From Atlantibacter hermannii (GTDB taxonomy: Bacteria > Pseudomonadota > Gammaproteobacteria > Enterobacterales > Enterobacteriaceae), in assembly GCF_009907385.1 (NCBI RefSeq), contig NZ_JAAATR010000056.1, forward strand, positions 62,001 through 126,000: 64,000 nt of DNA, in the 5' to 3' direction. Numbering within the stretch: position 1 is the first letter of the stretch; each line of letters begins with the position of its first letter. Under the pieces are notes generated by a model. The model was not told the DNA's origin and did not search any database. It saw only the letters and a list, made by a program, of their open reading frames with translations. Of the stretch, positions 30,062-41,939 are shown in pieces. The position numbers and the translations under genes are program-made.

Positions 30062-31960
30062 TTACATCACCAGGCGGCGAATGTCGCTCAGCATGTTGTT
30101 GATGATGGTGATGAAACGCGCACCATCAGCACCGTCGATCACGCGGTGGTCGAAGGACAGAGAAATCGGCATCATCAGACGCGGAGTAAACTCTTTACCG
30201 TTCCACACCGGTTCCATCGCGGACTTGGACACACCGAGGATAGCCACTTCCGGCGCGTTGACAATCGGCGCGAAGTGGGTGGTGCCCAGGCCGCCGATGC
30301 TGGAGATGGTGAAGCAACCGCCCTGCATTTCGCCAGCGGTCAGCTTGCCATCACGCGCTTTCTTAGAAATCACGGTCAGCTCGCGGGACAGCTCGGTAAT
30401 GCTCTTCTTGTTCACGTCTTTAAACACCGGAACAACCAGACCATTCGGGGTATCTACCGCCACACCGATGTTGATGTATTTCTTCAGCGTCAGCTTCTGG
30501 CCGTCTTCGGACAGGGAACTGTTGAAGCGCGGCATCTGCTCGAGAGCAGCGGCAACGGCTTTCATGATGAAGACAACCGGGGTGAATTTCACGTCCAGTT
30601 TGCGCTTCTCAGCTTCGGCGTTCTGCTGTTTACGGAACGCTTCCAGATCGGTGATATCGGTTTTGTCGAAGTGAGTCACGTGCGGGATCATCACCCAGTT
30701 ACGGCTCAGGTTCGCGCCAGAGATTTTCTGGATGCGGCCCAGTTCAACTTCTTCGATTTCGCCGAACTTGCTGAAGTCCACTTTCGGCCACGGCAGCATG
30801 CCAGGGATACCGCCGCCGGTGGCAGCAGCAGGTGCGGATTCAGCGCGTTTAACAGCGTCTTTCACATAAGCCTGAACGTCTTCGCGCAGGATACGGCCTT
30901 TACGACCGGTGCCTTTCACTTTCGCCAGGTTAACGCCGAATTCGCGCGCCAGGCGGCGGATCAGCGGGGTCGCGTGAACATAAGCGTCGTTTTCAGCGAA
31001 TTCCGTTTTGCCTTCCGCTTTAGCCGGTGCAGCGGCCGGTTTTTCTGCTTTCGCAGCCGGAGCCGGTGCAGCCGCTTCCTGCTTAGCAGCCGGAGCCGCG
31101 GCAGGCGCAGCGCCTTCCACTTCGAAGATCATGATCAGGGAGCCGGTAGACACTTTGTCGCCGGTGTTGATTTTGATCTCTTTCACGGTGCCTGCGAACG
31201 GTGCCGGAACTTCCATAGAGGCTTTGTCGCCTTCTACGGTGATCAGTGATTGTTCAGCGGCCACTTTATCGCCCACTTTCACCATCACTTCGGTCACTTC
31301 AACTTCGTCACCGCCGATGTCCGGTACATTTACTTCTTTAGAACCGGATGCCGCCGCCGGAGCGGAAGCCGCCTGCTCTTTGACTTCAGGTTTTGCAGCC
31401 GCAGCCGGCGCAGCGCCTTCCACTTCGAAGACCATGATCAGGGAGCCGGTGGAGACTTTGTCGCCGGTGCTGATTTTGATCTCTTTCACCTTGCCCGCGA
31501 ACGGAGAAGGGACTTCCATAGAGGCTTTGTCGCCTTCTACGGTGATCAGTGACTGCTCAGCGGTCACGCTGTCGCCCACTTTGACCATGATTTCGGTGAC
31601 TTCAACTTCGTCGCTGCCGATATCCGGTACGTTAACGTCTTTCACGCCACCCGCTGCGGCAGGTGCTGCCGCCGGTGCCGCTTCTTTCTTCTCTTCTGCC
31701 TTGGCAGGTGCAGCGTCAGCTGCACCGTCGGCGGAATCGAAAATCATAATCAGTTTGCCGGTCTCGGTTTTGTCGCCGACAGAGACTTTGATCTCTTTCA
31801 CGACGCCAGCCTGCGGAGACGGCACTTCCATAGAGGCTTTGTCGCCTTCTACGGTGATCAGCGACTGTTCAGCTTCAACTTTGTCGCCCACTTTGACCAG
31901 GATCTCGGTGATTTCAACTTCATCAGCCCCGATGTCCGGTACGTTGATTTCGATAGCCAT
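30062..31960 (-). CDS. aceF: Pyruvate dehydrogenase E2, dihydrolipoyl acetyltransferase
   Basis: AceF (632 residues) is the core of the pyruvate dehydrogenase complex. Three tandem lipoyl domains (about 1-80, 105-185, 205-285) each carry the lipoylated lysine in GDKASMEVP and are joined by long Ala/Pro linkers. Then come the E1/E3-binding domain ([21 protein letters not shown]) and the catalytic domain ending with the active-site His in [13 protein letters not shown]. The start lies 14 bases after aceE, in one operon. Confidence 0.97.
   Translation of the reverse strand: MAIEINVPDIGADEVEITEILVKVGDKVEAEQSLITVEGDKASMEVPSPQAGVVKEIKVSVGDKTETGKLIMIFDSADGAADAAPAKAEEKKEAAPAAAPAAAGGVKDVNVPDIGSDEVEVTEIMVKVGDSVTAEQSLITVEGDKASMEVPSPFAGKVKEIKISTGDKVSTGSLIMVFEVEGAAPAAAAKPEVKEQAASAPAAASGSKEVNVPDIGGDEVEVTEVMVKVGDKVAAEQSLITVEGDKASMEVPAPFAGTVKEIKINTGDKVSTGSLIMIFEVEGAAPAAAPAAKQEAAAPAPAAKAEKPAAAPAKAEGKTEFAENDAYVHATPLIRRLAREFGVNLAKVKGTGRKGRILREDVQAYVKDAVKRAESAPAAATGGGIPGMLPWPKVDFSKFGEIEEVELGRIQKISGANLSRNWVMIPHVTHFDKTDITDLEAFRKQQNAEAEKRKLDVKFTPVVFIMKAVAAALEQMPRFNSSLSEDGQKLTLKKYINIGVAVDTPNGLVVPVFKDVNKKSITELSRELTVISKKARDGKLTAGEMQGGCFTISSIGGLGTTHFAPIVNAPEVAILGVSKSAMEPVWNGKEFTPRLMMPISLSFDHRVIDGADGARFITIINNMLSDIRRLVM
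31213..31861 (-). repeat. Threefold direct repeat encoding lipoyl domains
   Basis: A 34-base stretch around each lipoyl-lysine codon is identical at 31213-31246, 31516-31549 and 31828-31861, spaced 303 and 312 bases apart. These are the three lipoyl domains of aceF; identity in the DNA as well as the protein suggests recombination keeps them alike. Confidence 0.85.
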
Positions 31961-31974
31961 TATTCTTTTACCTC

Positions 31975-34638
31975 TTACGCCAGACGCGGGTTAACTTTTT
32001 CTGCATCGATGTTGAATTTGGTGATTGCGTCAGCAACCACTTTCTTATCGATTTCGCCACGTTTAGCCAGTTCGCCCAGGGCCGCTACCACCACATAGGA
32101 AGCGTCAACTTCGAAGTGGTGACGCAGGTTTTCACGGCTGTCAGAGCGGCCGAAACCGTCGGTACCCAGTACGCGGTAATCATCAGCCGGTACATACGTA
32201 CGAACCTGTTCAGCAAACAGTTTCATATAGTCAGTGGAAGCCACTGCCGGCGCATCGTTCATCACCTGAGCGATGTACGGAACGCGCGGGGTTTCCAGCG
32301 GGTGCAGCATGTTCCAGCGCTCGCAATCCTGGCCGTCACGCGCCAGTTCGGTGAAGGAGGTCACGCTGTAAACATCGGAGCCCACGCCGTAGTCTTTCGC
32401 CAGGATCTGCGCTGCTTCACGCACGTGACGCAGGATAGAACCGGAGCCCAGCAGCTGAACTTTGCCTTTGCTACCTTCGAGGGTTTCGAGTTTGTAGATA
32501 CCTTTACGGATACCTTCCTCAGCACCTTCCGGCATGGCCGGCATGTGGTAGTTTTCGTTCAGCGTGGTGATGTAGTAGTAAATGTTCTCTTGCGCTTCAC
32601 CGTACATGCGTTGCAGACCATCGTGCATGATCACTGCAACTTCGTAGGCGTAAGACGGATCGTAAGAGATACAGTTCGGGATAGTCAGCGACTGAATGTG
32701 GCTGTGGCCATCTTCGTGCTGCAGACCTTCGCCGTTCAGGGTGGTACGGCCGGAAGTACCGCCGATCAGGAAGCCGCGCGCCTGTTGGTCACCTGCTGCC
32801 CAGCACAGGTCGCCGATACGCTGGAAACCGAACATGGAGTAGTAGATGTAGAACGGGATCATCGGCAGATCGTTGGTGCTGTAGGAGGTCGCCGCCGCCA
32901 GCCAGGAAGACCCTGCGCCCAGCTCGTTGATGCCTTCCTGCAGGATCTGGCCTTTCTCGTCTTCTTTGTAGTACGCAACCTGCTCACGGTCCTGCGGGGT
33001 GTACTGCTGGCCGTTCGGGCTGTAAATACCGATCTGACGGAACAGACCTTCCATACCAAAGGTACGCGCTTCGTCAGCGATGATCGGAACCAGACGGTCT
33101 TTGATAGACGGGTTCTTCAGCATCACGTTCAGGGCACGAACGAAAGCGATGGTGGTGGAGATTTCTTTGTTCTGCTCTTCCAGCAGCTGTTGGAAATCTT
33201 CCAGCTTCGGCAGCTCGAGCTTCTCAGTGAAGTTCGGAATGCGGCTCGGCAGGTAGCCGTGCAGTTTTTCACGCTGGCCGTGCAGGTATTTGTGTTCTTC
33301 AGAACCTTCCGGGAAGGTGATGTAAGACAGTTTTTCGACCTGCTCGTCGGTCACCGGCACATTGAAACGGTCGCGGATATAACGCACGCCGTCCATGTTC
33401 ATTTTCTTCACCTGGTGAGCGATGTTTTTACCTTCGGCGGTATCACCCATGCCATAGCCTTTAACGGTATGGGCCAGGATAACGGTCGCTTTGCCTTTGG
33501 TTTCCTGCGCTTTTTTGAATGCAGCGTAGATTTTCTTCGGATCGTGGCCGCCACGGTTCAGGGCCCAGATTTGATCGTCAGTCCAGTCGGCAACCAGTGC
33601 GGCAGTTTCCGGGTATTTACCGAAGAAGTGCTCGCGAACGTACGCGCCGTTTTTGGATTTGAAGGTCTGATAGTCGCCGTCAACGGTTTCGTTCATCAGT
33701 TGGATCAGTTTACCGCTGGTGTCTTTACGCAGCAGTTCGTCCCAACGGGAACCCCACATCACCTTAATGACGTTCCAGCCAGCGCCTGCGAAGATGCCTT
33801 CCAGTTCGTTAACGATTTTGCCGTTACCGGTTACCGGGCCATCCAGACGTTGCAGGTTACAGTTGATGACGAACACCAGGTTATCCAGTTTTTCACGGGT
33901 CGCGATAGTGATCGCGCCTTTGGATTCCGGCTCATCCATCTCGCCGTCGCCCAGGAAGGCGTAAACGGTTTGCTGGGAGGTGTCTTTCAGACCGCGGTGT
34001 TCCAGATACTTCAGGAATTTAGCCTGATAGATCGCGCCGATCGGGCCCAGGCCCATAGATACGGTCGGGAACTGCCAGAATTCCGGCATCAGTTTCGGGT
34101 GCGGGTAAGAAGACAGACCATTGCCATGCACTTCCTGACGGAAGTTGTTCATCTGCTCTTCGGTCAGACGGCCTTCCAGGAAAGCACGTGCGTAAACGCC
34201 CGGAGAGATGTGGCCCTGGAAGTACACCAGGTCGCCGCCGTCTTTGTCGTTGCGGGCGCGGAAGAAGTGGTTGAAGCACACATCATACACGGTCGCGGAA
34301 GACTGGAAAGACGCCATGTGGCCGCCAAGCTCCAGGTCTTTTTTAGACGCGCGCAACACGGTCATGATGGCGTTCCAGCGAATAGCCGAGCGAATACGAC
34401 GTTCCAGCTCCAGATTACCCGGGTATTCCGGTTCATCTTCAACGGCAATAGTGTTGATGTAGTTGCCAGCTCCGGTACCAGCGGCAACCTGTACGCCGCC
34501 TTTACGGGCTTCGCTCAGGAGCTGGTCAATCAGATACTGAGCACGCTCAACACCTTCTTCACGGATTACCGATTCGATCGCCTGTAGCCAGTCGCGAGTT
34601 TCAATCGGATCCACGTCATTTTGTAAACGTTCTGACAT
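31975..34638 (-). CDS. aceE: Pyruvate dehydrogenase E1 component
   Basis: AceE (887 residues, exactly the E. coli length) is the homodimeric thiamine-diphosphate enzyme that decarboxylates pyruvate and acetylates the AceF lipoyl groups. The ThDP/magnesium motif begins [10 protein letters not shown] and ends [23 protein letters not shown] and the His loop [10 protein letters not shown] are intact. It is the first structural gene after pdhR, with a 178-base gap that can hold a second promoter. Confidence 0.97.
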   Translation of the reverse strand: MSERLQNDVDPIETRDWLQAIESVIREEGVERAQYLIDQLLSEARKGGVQVAAGTGAGNYINTIAVEDEPEYPGNLELERRIRSAIRWNAIMTVLRASKKDLELGGHMASFQSSATVYDVCFNHFFRARNDKDGGDLVYFQGHISPGVYARAFLEGRLTEEQMNNFRQEVHGNGLSSYPHPKLMPEFWQFPTVSMGLGPIGAIYQAKFLKYLEHRGLKDTSQQTVYAFLGDGEMDEPESKGAITIATREKLDNLVFVINCNLQRLDGPVTGNGKIVNELEGIFAGAGWNVIKVMWGSRWDELLRKDTSGKLIQLMNETVDGDYQTFKSKNGAYVREHFFGKYPETAALVADWTDDQIWALNRGGHDPKKIYAAFKKAQETKGKATVILAHTVKGYGMGDTAEGKNIAHQVKKMNMDGVRYIRDRFNVPVTDEQVEKLSYITFPEGSEEHKYLHGQREKLHGYLPSRIPNFTEKLELPKLEDFQQLLEEQNKEISTTIAFVRALNVMLKNPSIKDRLVPIIADEARTFGMEGLFRQIGIYSPNGQQYTPQDREQVAYYKEDEKGQILQEGINELGAGSSWLAAATSYSTNDLPMIPFYIYYSMFGFQRIGDLCWAAGDQQARGFLIGGTSGRTTLNGEGLQHEDGHSHIQSLTIPNCISYDPSYAYEVAVIMHDGLQRMYGEAQENIYYYITTLNENYHMPAMPEGAEEGIRKGIYKLETLEGSKGKVQLLGSGSILRHVREAAQILAKDYGVGSDVYSVTSFTELARDGQDCERWNMLHPLETPRVPYIAQVMNDAPAVASTDYMKLFAEQVRTYVPADDYRVLGTDGFGRSDSRENLRHHFEVDASYVVVAALGELAKRGEIDKKVVADAITKFNIDAEKVNPRLA

Positions 34639-34816
34639 GGGGGGTATTCCTTATCTATCTAATACGTTGATTTAGCTGGAACCTGTCCCATTGCATTTTC
34701 ATGACGTTATTGCTCACAAAAACACAATAAGACAGGTTCTGCGTTTAGTTGCCGCGCTCTAAAAGTTGGCGCTCAATTCGCACTGTTTTCTTACTCTGAC
34801 GAGCCGGAAAAAGCGC

Positions 34817-35581
34817 TTAGTCCTTTCGTTGCTGTAGGCGGCGCAGTGAACGTTCACGACGACTGTGCTCACGGCTGCGGTCCAGCAATATCTCCTCAAT
34901 AAAAGCGAGATGGCGATGCGACGCTTCTCGCGCCTGCTCCGGCTCTCTCGCCATAATCGCCTCGAATATACGAGAACGATGGTTGCTTACCAGCGGGAGC
35001 ATTTCCCGGCGGGCATACAGCAATTCAAAATTCTGTCGAACGTTTTGGGCCAGCATTGGCTCCATGCAGCGCAGTAAGTGTAGTAGCACAACGTTGTGTG
35101 CAGCTTCGGTGACTGCGATTTGATACTGCATAACGGCGTCGGATTCGGCATCCAGGTCGCCGGATTGCTGGGCAAGCTCAATGGCCTGGTGGAGTTCACG
35201 GATACGCTCAAGGTCTTCGTCAGTGCTGCGAAGCGCGGCGTAATACGCGGCGATGCCCTCAAGGGCATGACGGGTTTCCAGCAGATCAAATTGAGATTCA
35301 GGGTGATCGGTCAGCAGCTCGACCAGCGGGTCGCTGAAGCTCTGCCATAGTGTGCTTTGAACAAATGTCCCGCCTCCCTGGCGACGAAGCAGTAATCCTT
35401 TGGCTTCGAGACGCTGAATCGCCTCTCGGAGTGAAGGACGCGATACGTCGAACTGTTTCGCCAGTTCGCGTTCCGGTGGGAGTTTTTCGCCAGGACGCAA
35501 GGTCCCTTCCAGGATGAGAAACTCCAGTTGCTGCTCAATCACATCGGATAGTTTTGGTTGGCGGATTTTGCTGTAGGCCAT
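34817..35581 (-). CDS. pdhR: Pyruvate-responsive repressor PdhR
   Basis: PdhR (254 residues) is a GntR-family repressor that releases DNA when pyruvate binds. The winged helix is at the N terminus ([35 protein letters not shown]), and the FCD effector domain follows (about 95-225). It heads the pdhR-aceE-aceF-lpd cluster, and a perfect operator for it lies 33 bases upstream of its start, giving autoregulation. Confidence 0.97.
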   Translation of the reverse strand: MAYSKIRQPKLSDVIEQQLEFLILEGTLRPGEKLPPERELAKQFDVSRPSLREAIQRLEAKGLLLRRQGGGTFVQSTLWQSFSDPLVELLTDHPESQFDLLETRHALEGIAAYYAALRSTDEDLERIRELHQAIELAQQSGDLDAESDAVMQYQIAVTEAAHNVVLLHLLRCMEPMLAQNVRQNFELLYARREMLPLVSNHRSRIFEAIMAREPEQAREASHRHLAFIEEILLDRSREHSRRERSLRRLQQRKD

Positions 35582-35613
35582 TATTCCCTGTCTCTGCCAT
35601 TAGCCCGGAGTCA

Positions 35614-35628
35614 ATTGGTATGACCAAT
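35614..35628. promoter_or_regulatory. PdhR operator
   Basis: ATTGGTATGACCAAT is a perfect match to the PdhR consensus ATTGGTNNNACCAAT, at the expected place just upstream of the pdhR coding start. Confidence 0.92.
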
Positions 35629-36117
35629 TTCACATTCGTGACGCTAAAGTAACAAAGTATTCACCTTCTGTCCATCCCGGTTTTGATTGAAATCAGTAAA
35701 GCAGCCACATTTTAACAACCCTACAGAAATAACGTTTCATTAATGTAACTTTGCACAAATGAGACATTTACCACCAAAGCGGTAGTTTTAACCTTAATGA
35801 AACGTGAATATTTGCGATCTGAACCGATTCACCCGATTAAATTGTGAATATAAATGCGTCATTTACGTATAAATTGAAAAAGCAGGCGGGAAAGAATAAT
35901 AACGAGGCGATTTACAAATGGTTTCTTTTTATTCACTTCTTCTGCATCCGCGTTAAAACCAGGTGCATTCAACTGCGCTTACCACTATTCTTGGCGCTGT
36001 GGTAGAGGTATAGGGAAAATTAAGCCTTCCACTTCGTAAATAAAAAAATACACCTATCGGAATATACAACTTACAACGGTGATTTTTCACACCGATTATA
36101 ACCGCACACGAGGTTCT
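35629..36117. other. AT-rich divergent promoter region pdhR - aroP
   Basis: A gap of about 490 bases without a gene. It should hold the pdhR and aroP promoters. Several short dyads are visible, for example ATTTACGTATAAAT near 35860, but I cannot assign a TyrR box with confidence, although aroP is TyrR-controlled in E. coli. A GAGG ribosome site precedes aroP. Confidence 0.5.
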
Positions 36118-37485
36118 ATGATGGAAGGTCAACACGACACGCTGAAGCGCGGCCTGAAAAACCGCCATATTCAGCTAATCGCGCTGGGAGGAGCAATCGG
36201 CACGGGCCTGTTTCTGGGCAGCGCCTCTGTTATCCAGTCCGCAGGGCCAGGTATTATCCTGGGCTACGCTATTGCGGGTTTTATTGCCTTTTTGATTATG
36301 CGTCAATTGGGCGAAATGGTAGTAGAAGAACCTGTCGCAGGCTCCTTCAGCCACTTCGCTTATAAATACTGGGGCGGATTTGCTGGCTTCGCTTCCGGAT
36401 GGAACTACTGGGTACTGTACGTTCTGGTCGCGATGGCGGAATTGACCGCCGTGGGTAAATACATTCAGTTCTGGTGGCCGGAAATCCCGACATGGGTCTC
36501 TGCCGCCGTCTTCTTCGTGCTGATCAACGCCATCAACCTGACCAACGTAAAAGTGTTCGGCGAGATGGAATTCTGGTTTGCCATCATCAAAGTTATCGCG
36601 GTTATCGCGATGATCCTGTTTGGCGGCTGGCTGCTGTTCAGCGGCACGGCAGGCCCACAGGCCACCGTACGCAACCTGTGGGAACAGGGTGGCTTCCTGC
36701 CGCACGGCATCTCCGGGTTGGTGATGATGATGGCAATCATCATGTTTTCCTTCGGTGGGCTGGAGCTGGTGGGCATCACAGCCGCTGAAGCCGACAACCC
36801 GGAGCAAAGCATCCCGAAAGCCACCAACCAGGTTATTTACCGTATCCTGATTTTCTATGTGGGTTCCCTCGCGGTACTGCTGTCGCTGATGCCGTGGTCA
36901 CGCGTTACCGCCGACACCAGCCCGTTCGTGTTTATCTTCCATGAGCTGGGCGACGCGCTGGTGGCGAACGCGCTCAACATCGTGGTGCTGACGGCGGCGC
37001 TGTCGGTCTATAACAGCTGCGTATACTGCAACAGCCGTATGCTGTTCGGCCTGGCGCAACAGGGCAACGCGCCGAAAATGCTGCAAAAAGTGGATAAGCG
37101 CGGCGTGCCGGTCAACACCATTCTGATCTCCTCGCTGTTTACTGCGCTGTGCGTACTGATTAACTACTTCGCACCGGAAGAGGCTTTCGGCCTGCTGATG
37201 GCGCTGGTGGTTTCCGCACTGGTGATCAACTGGGCGATGATCAGCCTGGCGCACATGAAATTCCGCCGCGCCAAACAACAGCAGGGTGTGAAAACCCGCT
37301 TCCCGGCTATCTTCTACCCGATGGGCAACTGGCTGTGCCTGGCCTTTATGGCCGCGGTGCTGATCATCATGCTGATGACCCCGGGCATGGCGATTTCCGT
37401 CTACCTTATCCCGGTATGGCTGGTGATCCTGGCTGTGGGTTATCTGTTTAAACAGAAAGGCGCGAAGGTCGCGAAAGCGCACTAA
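36118..37485 (+). CDS. aroP: Aromatic amino acid permease AroP
   Basis: AroP (455 residues) is the general proton-driven importer of phenylalanine, tyrosine and tryptophan. It is an amino acid-polyamine-organocation family member with twelve membrane helices; the signature ALGGAIGTGLFLGSASVIQSAGPG and FSFGGLELVGITAAEADNP are clear. The protein is very close to E. coli AroP but four residues shorter near the N terminus. Two ATG codons are adjacent (36118 and 36121); GAGG lies 5 and 8 bases upstream. Confidence 0.95.
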   Translation: MMEGQHDTLKRGLKNRHIQLIALGGAIGTGLFLGSASVIQSAGPGIILGYAIAGFIAFLIMRQLGEMVVEEPVAGSFSHFAYKYWGGFAGFASGWNYWVLYVLVAMAELTAVGKYIQFWWPEIPTWVSAAVFFVLINAINLTNVKVFGEMEFWFAIIKVIAVIAMILFGGWLLFSGTAGPQATVRNLWEQGGFLPHGISGLVMMMAIIMFSFGGLELVGITAAEADNPEQSIPKATNQVIYRILIFYVGSLAVLLSLMPWSRVTADTSPFVFIFHELGDALVANALNIVVLTAALSVYNSCVYCNSRMLFGLAQQGNAPKMLQKVDKRGVPVNTILISSLFTALCVLINYFAPEEAFGLLMALVVSALVINWAMISLAHMKFRRAKQQQGVKTRFPAIFYPMGNWLCLAFMAAVLIIMLMTPGMAISVYLIPVWLVILAVGYLFKQKGAKVAKAH

Positions 37486-37503
37486 TTACGCTGCGCTATA
37501 ACG

Positions 37504-37534
37504 AAAAAATGCCTGGGTTTCCCAGGCATTTTTT
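37504..37534. terminator. Terminator between aroP and ampE
   Basis: A stem AAAAAATGCCTGGG/CCCAGGCATTTTTT with a TTT loop between convergent genes; it can act on both strands. Confidence 0.92.
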
Positions 37535-37550
37535 ATTGCTAAAGCCGCTG

Positions 37551-38405
37551 TTACACCAGCGTGCCGTAAATCGTCAGCAGCGCGACCACCACGACAATCA
37601 CCAGCGTCGTTTTTTTGGCCATCGATACCGCCGCTTTCGGGGTTTCGATCTTATCCAGATGCGGTTCGCGCGCCAGTGAGAACTGCGCCAGACGCGTCAG
37701 CACCTGATACTGCGACGTGTGGCGGTCGGCCAGCGACGCGAACCACGCGGGCAGCGCCCGTTCGCCATGGCCCAACAAGGCATACACCACGCCCGCCAGA
37801 CGTACCGGGATCCAGTCCACCACGTGCAGAATGCTGTCTACGCCGGAATAAAGCCGCTGCTGCGGCGAATGGTGGCGCGCCAGCCAGGATTGCCAGGCGC
37901 GCAGGAAGGCGTATCCGGTAAGCAGCACCGGCCCCCAAATCCCGCCAACAATAAACCAGAACAACGGTGCCAGATAAAAACGGAAGTTAATCCACAGCAG
38001 CGCGTTTTGCAGCTCGCGCAGATATTCACGCTCATCGCACTCGTGCGGAACGCCGTGAATCAGCGTCAGTTCCGCCGACATCGCCTCCCTGGCATGGCTG
38101 TCGCCCTGGCTCGCCGCTTTCAGATAGGCATGATAGTGCAGACGCACCTGCCCTGCCCCGATGCACAGCAATCCCAGCAAAATCCAGAACACCAGCAGCG
38201 GCACATTGAAAAACAGCCCGTACAGGGCGCGCAGGCAGAGCCAGACAATCAGCATGGCCAGCAGCGTCATGCCGAGCGTGCGCCACCAGGAAAAATGGTG
38301 GATCCGGCGGAATACGCCTTCCAGACGGCTGTCCAGTTGCCAGCGCTCGCCCAGCTTGAATAAGCGCTCGGCAATGAGCACCAGCAGCAAGGTGAATAAC
38401 GTCAT
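37551..38405 (-). CDS. ampE: Inner membrane protein AmpE
   Basis: AmpE (284 residues) is a membrane protein co-transcribed with ampD in the regulation of the AmpC beta-lactamase, with a predicted cytoplasmic nucleotide-binding part. Four hydrophobic segments are seen at about 1-15, 43-85, 143-165 and at the C-terminal end ([15 protein letters not shown]). It overlaps ampD by 4 bases. Its exact role is not known. Confidence 0.92.
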   Translation of the reverse strand: MTLFTLLLVLIAERLFKLGERWQLDSRLEGVFRRIHHFSWWRTLGMTLLAMLIVWLCLRALYGLFFNVPLLVFWILLGLLCIGAGQVRLHYHAYLKAASQGDSHAREAMSAELTLIHGVPHECDEREYLRELQNALLWINFRFYLAPLFWFIVGGIWGPVLLTGYAFLRAWQSWLARHHSPQQRLYSGVDSILHVVDWIPVRLAGVVYALLGHGERALPAWFASLADRHTSQYQVLTRLAQFSLAREPHLDKIETPKAAVSMAKKTTLVIVVVVALLTIYGTLV

Positions 38406-38965
38406 GACACCTCCTTATTTGTCGGGCAGTCGACCAGGGCGCGGAAGCGTTGCCAGTCGAAGGCCGGGCCGGGATCGGTTTTGCGCGTCGGCGCGATATC
38501 GCTGTGCCCGGTCATATGCCGCGCAATGTTCGGATACTGTTTGATTAACGTGCGCGTCAGCGCCGCCAGCTGCTGATACTGCGCATCGGTATAGGGCAAG
38601 GTATCTGTGCCTTCCAGTTCAATACCAATAGAAAAATCGTTGCAGCGCTCGCGGCCCTGATACACAGAAACGCCCGCATGCCAGGCGCGCTTATCAAAGG
38701 GGACATACTGAACGATTTCGCCGTCGCGGCGAATCAGGCAATGCGCGGATACGCGCAAATGAGCGATATCAGCGAAGTAAGGATGGGCGTCGGGATCTAA
38801 AGTTCCGGCGAACAGCGCGTCAATCCACGGCCCGCCAAATTCACCCGGCGGCAAACTGATATTGTGTACCACCAGTAACCCAGGTTGTTCATCATCTGGC
38901 CGACTATCCTGATGAGGCGAGCACTGATGCCTCACGCCCTGTAGCCAGCCCCCGTTAACCTGCAT
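38402..38965 (-). CDS. ampD: N-acetyl-anhydromuramyl-L-alanine amidase AmpD
   Basis: AmpD (187 residues) is the cytoplasmic zinc amidase that removes the stem peptide from anhydro-muropeptides during wall recycling; its loss induces AmpC. The zinc ligands are in place: His34 in [10 protein letters not shown], the His in [10 protein letters not shown] and the Asp in [10 protein letters not shown]. It is divergent from nadC and coupled to ampE. Confidence 0.95.
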   Translation of the reverse strand: MQVNGGWLQGVRHQCSPHQDSRPDDEQPGLLVVHNISLPPGEFGGPWIDALFAGTLDPDAHPYFADIAHLRVSAHCLIRRDGEIVQYVPFDKRAWHAGVSVYQGRERCNDFSIGIELEGTDTLPYTDAQYQQLAALTRTLIKQYPNIARHMTGHSDIAPTRKTDPGPAFDWQRFRALVDCPTNKEVS

Positions 38966-39031
38966 GCGGCGACCTCCTTTTTATGGTGCTGAAACACGCT
39001 TCAGAGTAGCATGTTTACCTCTCAGGATTAG

Positions 39032-39943
<912 letters not shown>

Positions 39944-40121
39944 TCGCCAGCCGGGGGGGCGCCTCCGGCTCCAGTGAAATTTGCGAGCTGTATTCCTGCA
40001 AAATGTCTCTGCTTTGCAACGGCTGAAATAGCCTGGAAAGCCGCTTCAAAAGCGGTAATTTCTCACTCGTTTGCGTGTTCGCGCTCTGCGACAGTGGCGT
40101 CCCCACATCAAGGAGCGCGTT

Positions 40122-40559
40122 ATGAACAGACAACACGGTTTTACCCTGATTGAACTGATGGTAGTGATAGGCATCATCGCCATTCTCAGCGCCATCGGTA
40201 TTCCCGCCTACCAGAACTACCTGCGCAAAGCCGCGCTGACAGACATGCTGCAAACCTTTGTGCCGTACCGGACCGCCGTGGAGCTGTGCGCCACAGAAGG
40301 CGGCGGCCTCAGCAGTTGCGATGCCGGCAGCAAAGGCATTCCTTCACCCAAAACCACGCGCTACGTTTCCGCCATGAGCATCGCGGCGGGCAAAGTTACG
40401 TTAACCGGCCAGGAGAGCCTCAACGGGCTGACCGTCACGCTGACGCCCGTCTGGAGCAACAGCGAAGGCGTCAGCGGCTGGCAGCGCAGCTGCGACAGCG
40501 GAAGCGACGGCGCGCTGAAACAGGCTTGCGAAGAAACTTTTCGCTTTAACGCCGAATAA
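40122..40559 (+). CDS. ppdD: Type IV major prepilin PpdD
   Basis: PpdD (145 residues) is the main pilin of the enterobacterial type IV pilus. It has the short basic leader MNRQHG, the prepilin peptidase cut G|FTLIE with Glu5 of the mature chain, and a hydrophobic N-terminal helix (ELMVVIGIIAILSAIGIPAY). Two pairs of cysteines can form disulfides. AAGGAG precedes the ATG at 40122; longer frames upstream are not coding. hofB and hofC follow directly. Confidence 0.95.
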   Translation: MNRQHGFTLIELMVVIGIIAILSAIGIPAYQNYLRKAALTDMLQTFVPYRTAVELCATEGGGLSSCDAGSKGIPSPKTTRYVSAMSIAAGKVTLTGQESLNGLTVTLTPVWSNSEGVSGWQRSCDSGSDGALKQACEETFRFNAE

Positions 40560-40568
40560 GGATGCGCC

Positions 40569-41939
40569 ATGGATCGTGAATTCCTACTGGCGCTGTGCAA
40601 GCGCCATCATGCCCAACTGCTGGATCTCACTGACGCTGAGGTGCGTATCGCCCTCAGCGAAGGGCCGAGCGTAGAGCTGCTGGATGCTTTGCGCTTTGCC
40701 ACGCAGCGGCAGATCAAAATTGAGTGCTGGAGCGCCGAACAGCTGGAAAAACACCAGCAGCAGGCGCAGCCCGCGTTACCAGACGACAATACGTCCGCCG
40801 TCGCCTGGCTTGATGAAACTCTGCTGCACGCGCTCAAGCGACGCGCCTCCGATATTCATATTGAGCCCGGCGACGCCCAGTGGCGGGTACGGCTGCGGGT
40901 TGACGGCGTGTTGCACCCTTTTGCCACCCTGCCAACAGAGCTGGCCCAGGCGGTGATGGCGCGGCTTAAAGTGCTGGGCGAGCTGGATATCGCCGAACGC
41001 AGGCTGCCGCAGGACGGGCAGTTCTCGGTGCCGCTTCAGGGGAAACCGGTCTCTTTTCGCCTCTCCACCCTGCCCTGCCGGAGCGGTGAAAAGGCGGTGC
41101 TGCGGCTGCTTGAGCAAAACGATCGTCCGCTGGCCGTCGAGTCGCTGGGCATGCTGCCGGTCCAGCAGGCTGATTTTTACCGCGCCATCAGCGCGCCGCA
41201 AGGCCTGATTCTGGTGACCGGCCCGACGGGGAGCGGCAAGACGATTACCCTGTATAGCGCGCTGGGTGCGTTAAATAGCCCGGAGATCAATCTGTGCAGC
41301 GTGGAAGACCCCATCGAAATTCCGCTTTCCGGTCTGAACCAGACCCAGGTCAATACCAAAGCGGGGCTTAACTTCCAGAACGTACTGCGCGCCCTGCTGC
41401 GTCAGGACCCGGACGTGGTCATGGTGGGCGAAATCCGCGATGGCGAAACCGCCGAAATCGCCATCAAAGCCGCGCAAACCGGCCATCTGGTGTTATCAAC
41501 GCTGCACACCAACTCCACGGTAGAGACCATTACGCGGCTGGAGCAAATGGGCATTGCGCGCTGGATGCTGGCCTCGGCGCTGGAAATCATTATCGCCCAG
41601 CGGCTGGTGCGCAGGTTGTGTCCGCACTGCCGGGTGCGTTTAGCGCAGCCCGCAGCCCTGCCGAGCGCCTTCTGGTCAAGCCCGCTCTCTGCATGGGAAG
41701 CGAAAGGCTGTGCCCAGTGCTATTCCGGCTTTTACGGACGCGTGGCGCTGTTCGAAGTGCTGACACTGGAACCGGGGTTACGCCAGGCGATCGTTGATGG
41801 CGCACCGGCGCAGCAGATTGAACAGCAGGCGCGCGAACTGGGCATGGTGACGCTGTTTGAACATGGACTGGAGGCGGTGGAACAGGGGCTGACCACGCTA
41901 CAGGAGGTTTACCGAGTGCTGGGGATGCCCCATGAATGA
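40569..41939 (+). CDS. hofB: Type IV pilus assembly ATPase HofB (GspE/PilB family)
   Basis: HofB (456 residues) is the AAA-type secretion ATPase that powers pilus assembly. Walker A GPTGSGKTITL, the Asp box SVEDPIEIPL, Walker B DPDVVMVGEIRDGETAEIA and the His box HTNSTVETITRL are intact. A tetracysteine zinc motif lies in the C-terminal third (CPHCR...CAQCYSG). It begins 9 bases after ppdD and overlaps hofC by 8 bases, so the three genes form an operon. Confidence 0.94.
   Translation: MDREFLLALCKRHHAQLLDLTDAEVRIALSEGPSVELLDALRFATQRQIKIECWSAEQLEKHQQQAQPALPDDNTSAVAWLDETLLHALKRRASDIHIEPGDAQWRVRLRVDGVLHPFATLPTELAQAVMARLKVLGELDIAERRLPQDGQFSVPLQGKPVSFRLSTLPCRSGEKAVLRLLEQNDRPLAVESLGMLPVQQADFYRAISAPQGLILVTGPTGSGKTITLYSALGALNSPEINLCSVEDPIEIPLSGLNQTQVNTKAGLNFQNVLRALLRQDPDVVMVGEIRDGETAEIAIKAAQTGHLVLSTLHTNSTVETITRLEQMGIARWMLASALEIIIAQRLVRRLCPHCRVRLAQPAALPSAFWSSPLSAWEAKGCAQCYSGFYGRVALFEVLTLEPGLRQAIVDGAPAQQIEQQARELGMVTLFEHGLEAVEQGLTTLQEVYRVLGMPHE

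Noticed and set aside
31213..31861. Regular direct repeats that might suggest a CRISPR or other array
   Set aside because: The spacing of about 300 bases and the reading frame show they are the three lipoyl domains of aceF.
30017..31994. Long + strand frames opposite aceF
   Set aside because: They are low-complexity translations of the aceF lipoyl repeats on the wrong strand.
32116..34587. An 823-codon open frame on the + strand opposite aceE
   Set aside because: It is the mirror of aceE, which is complete and highly conserved; long antisense frames are common in codon-biased GC-rich genes. It has no ribosome site or homology.
37676..38363. + strand frames opposite ampE
   Set aside because: Shadows of ampE with no supporting signals.
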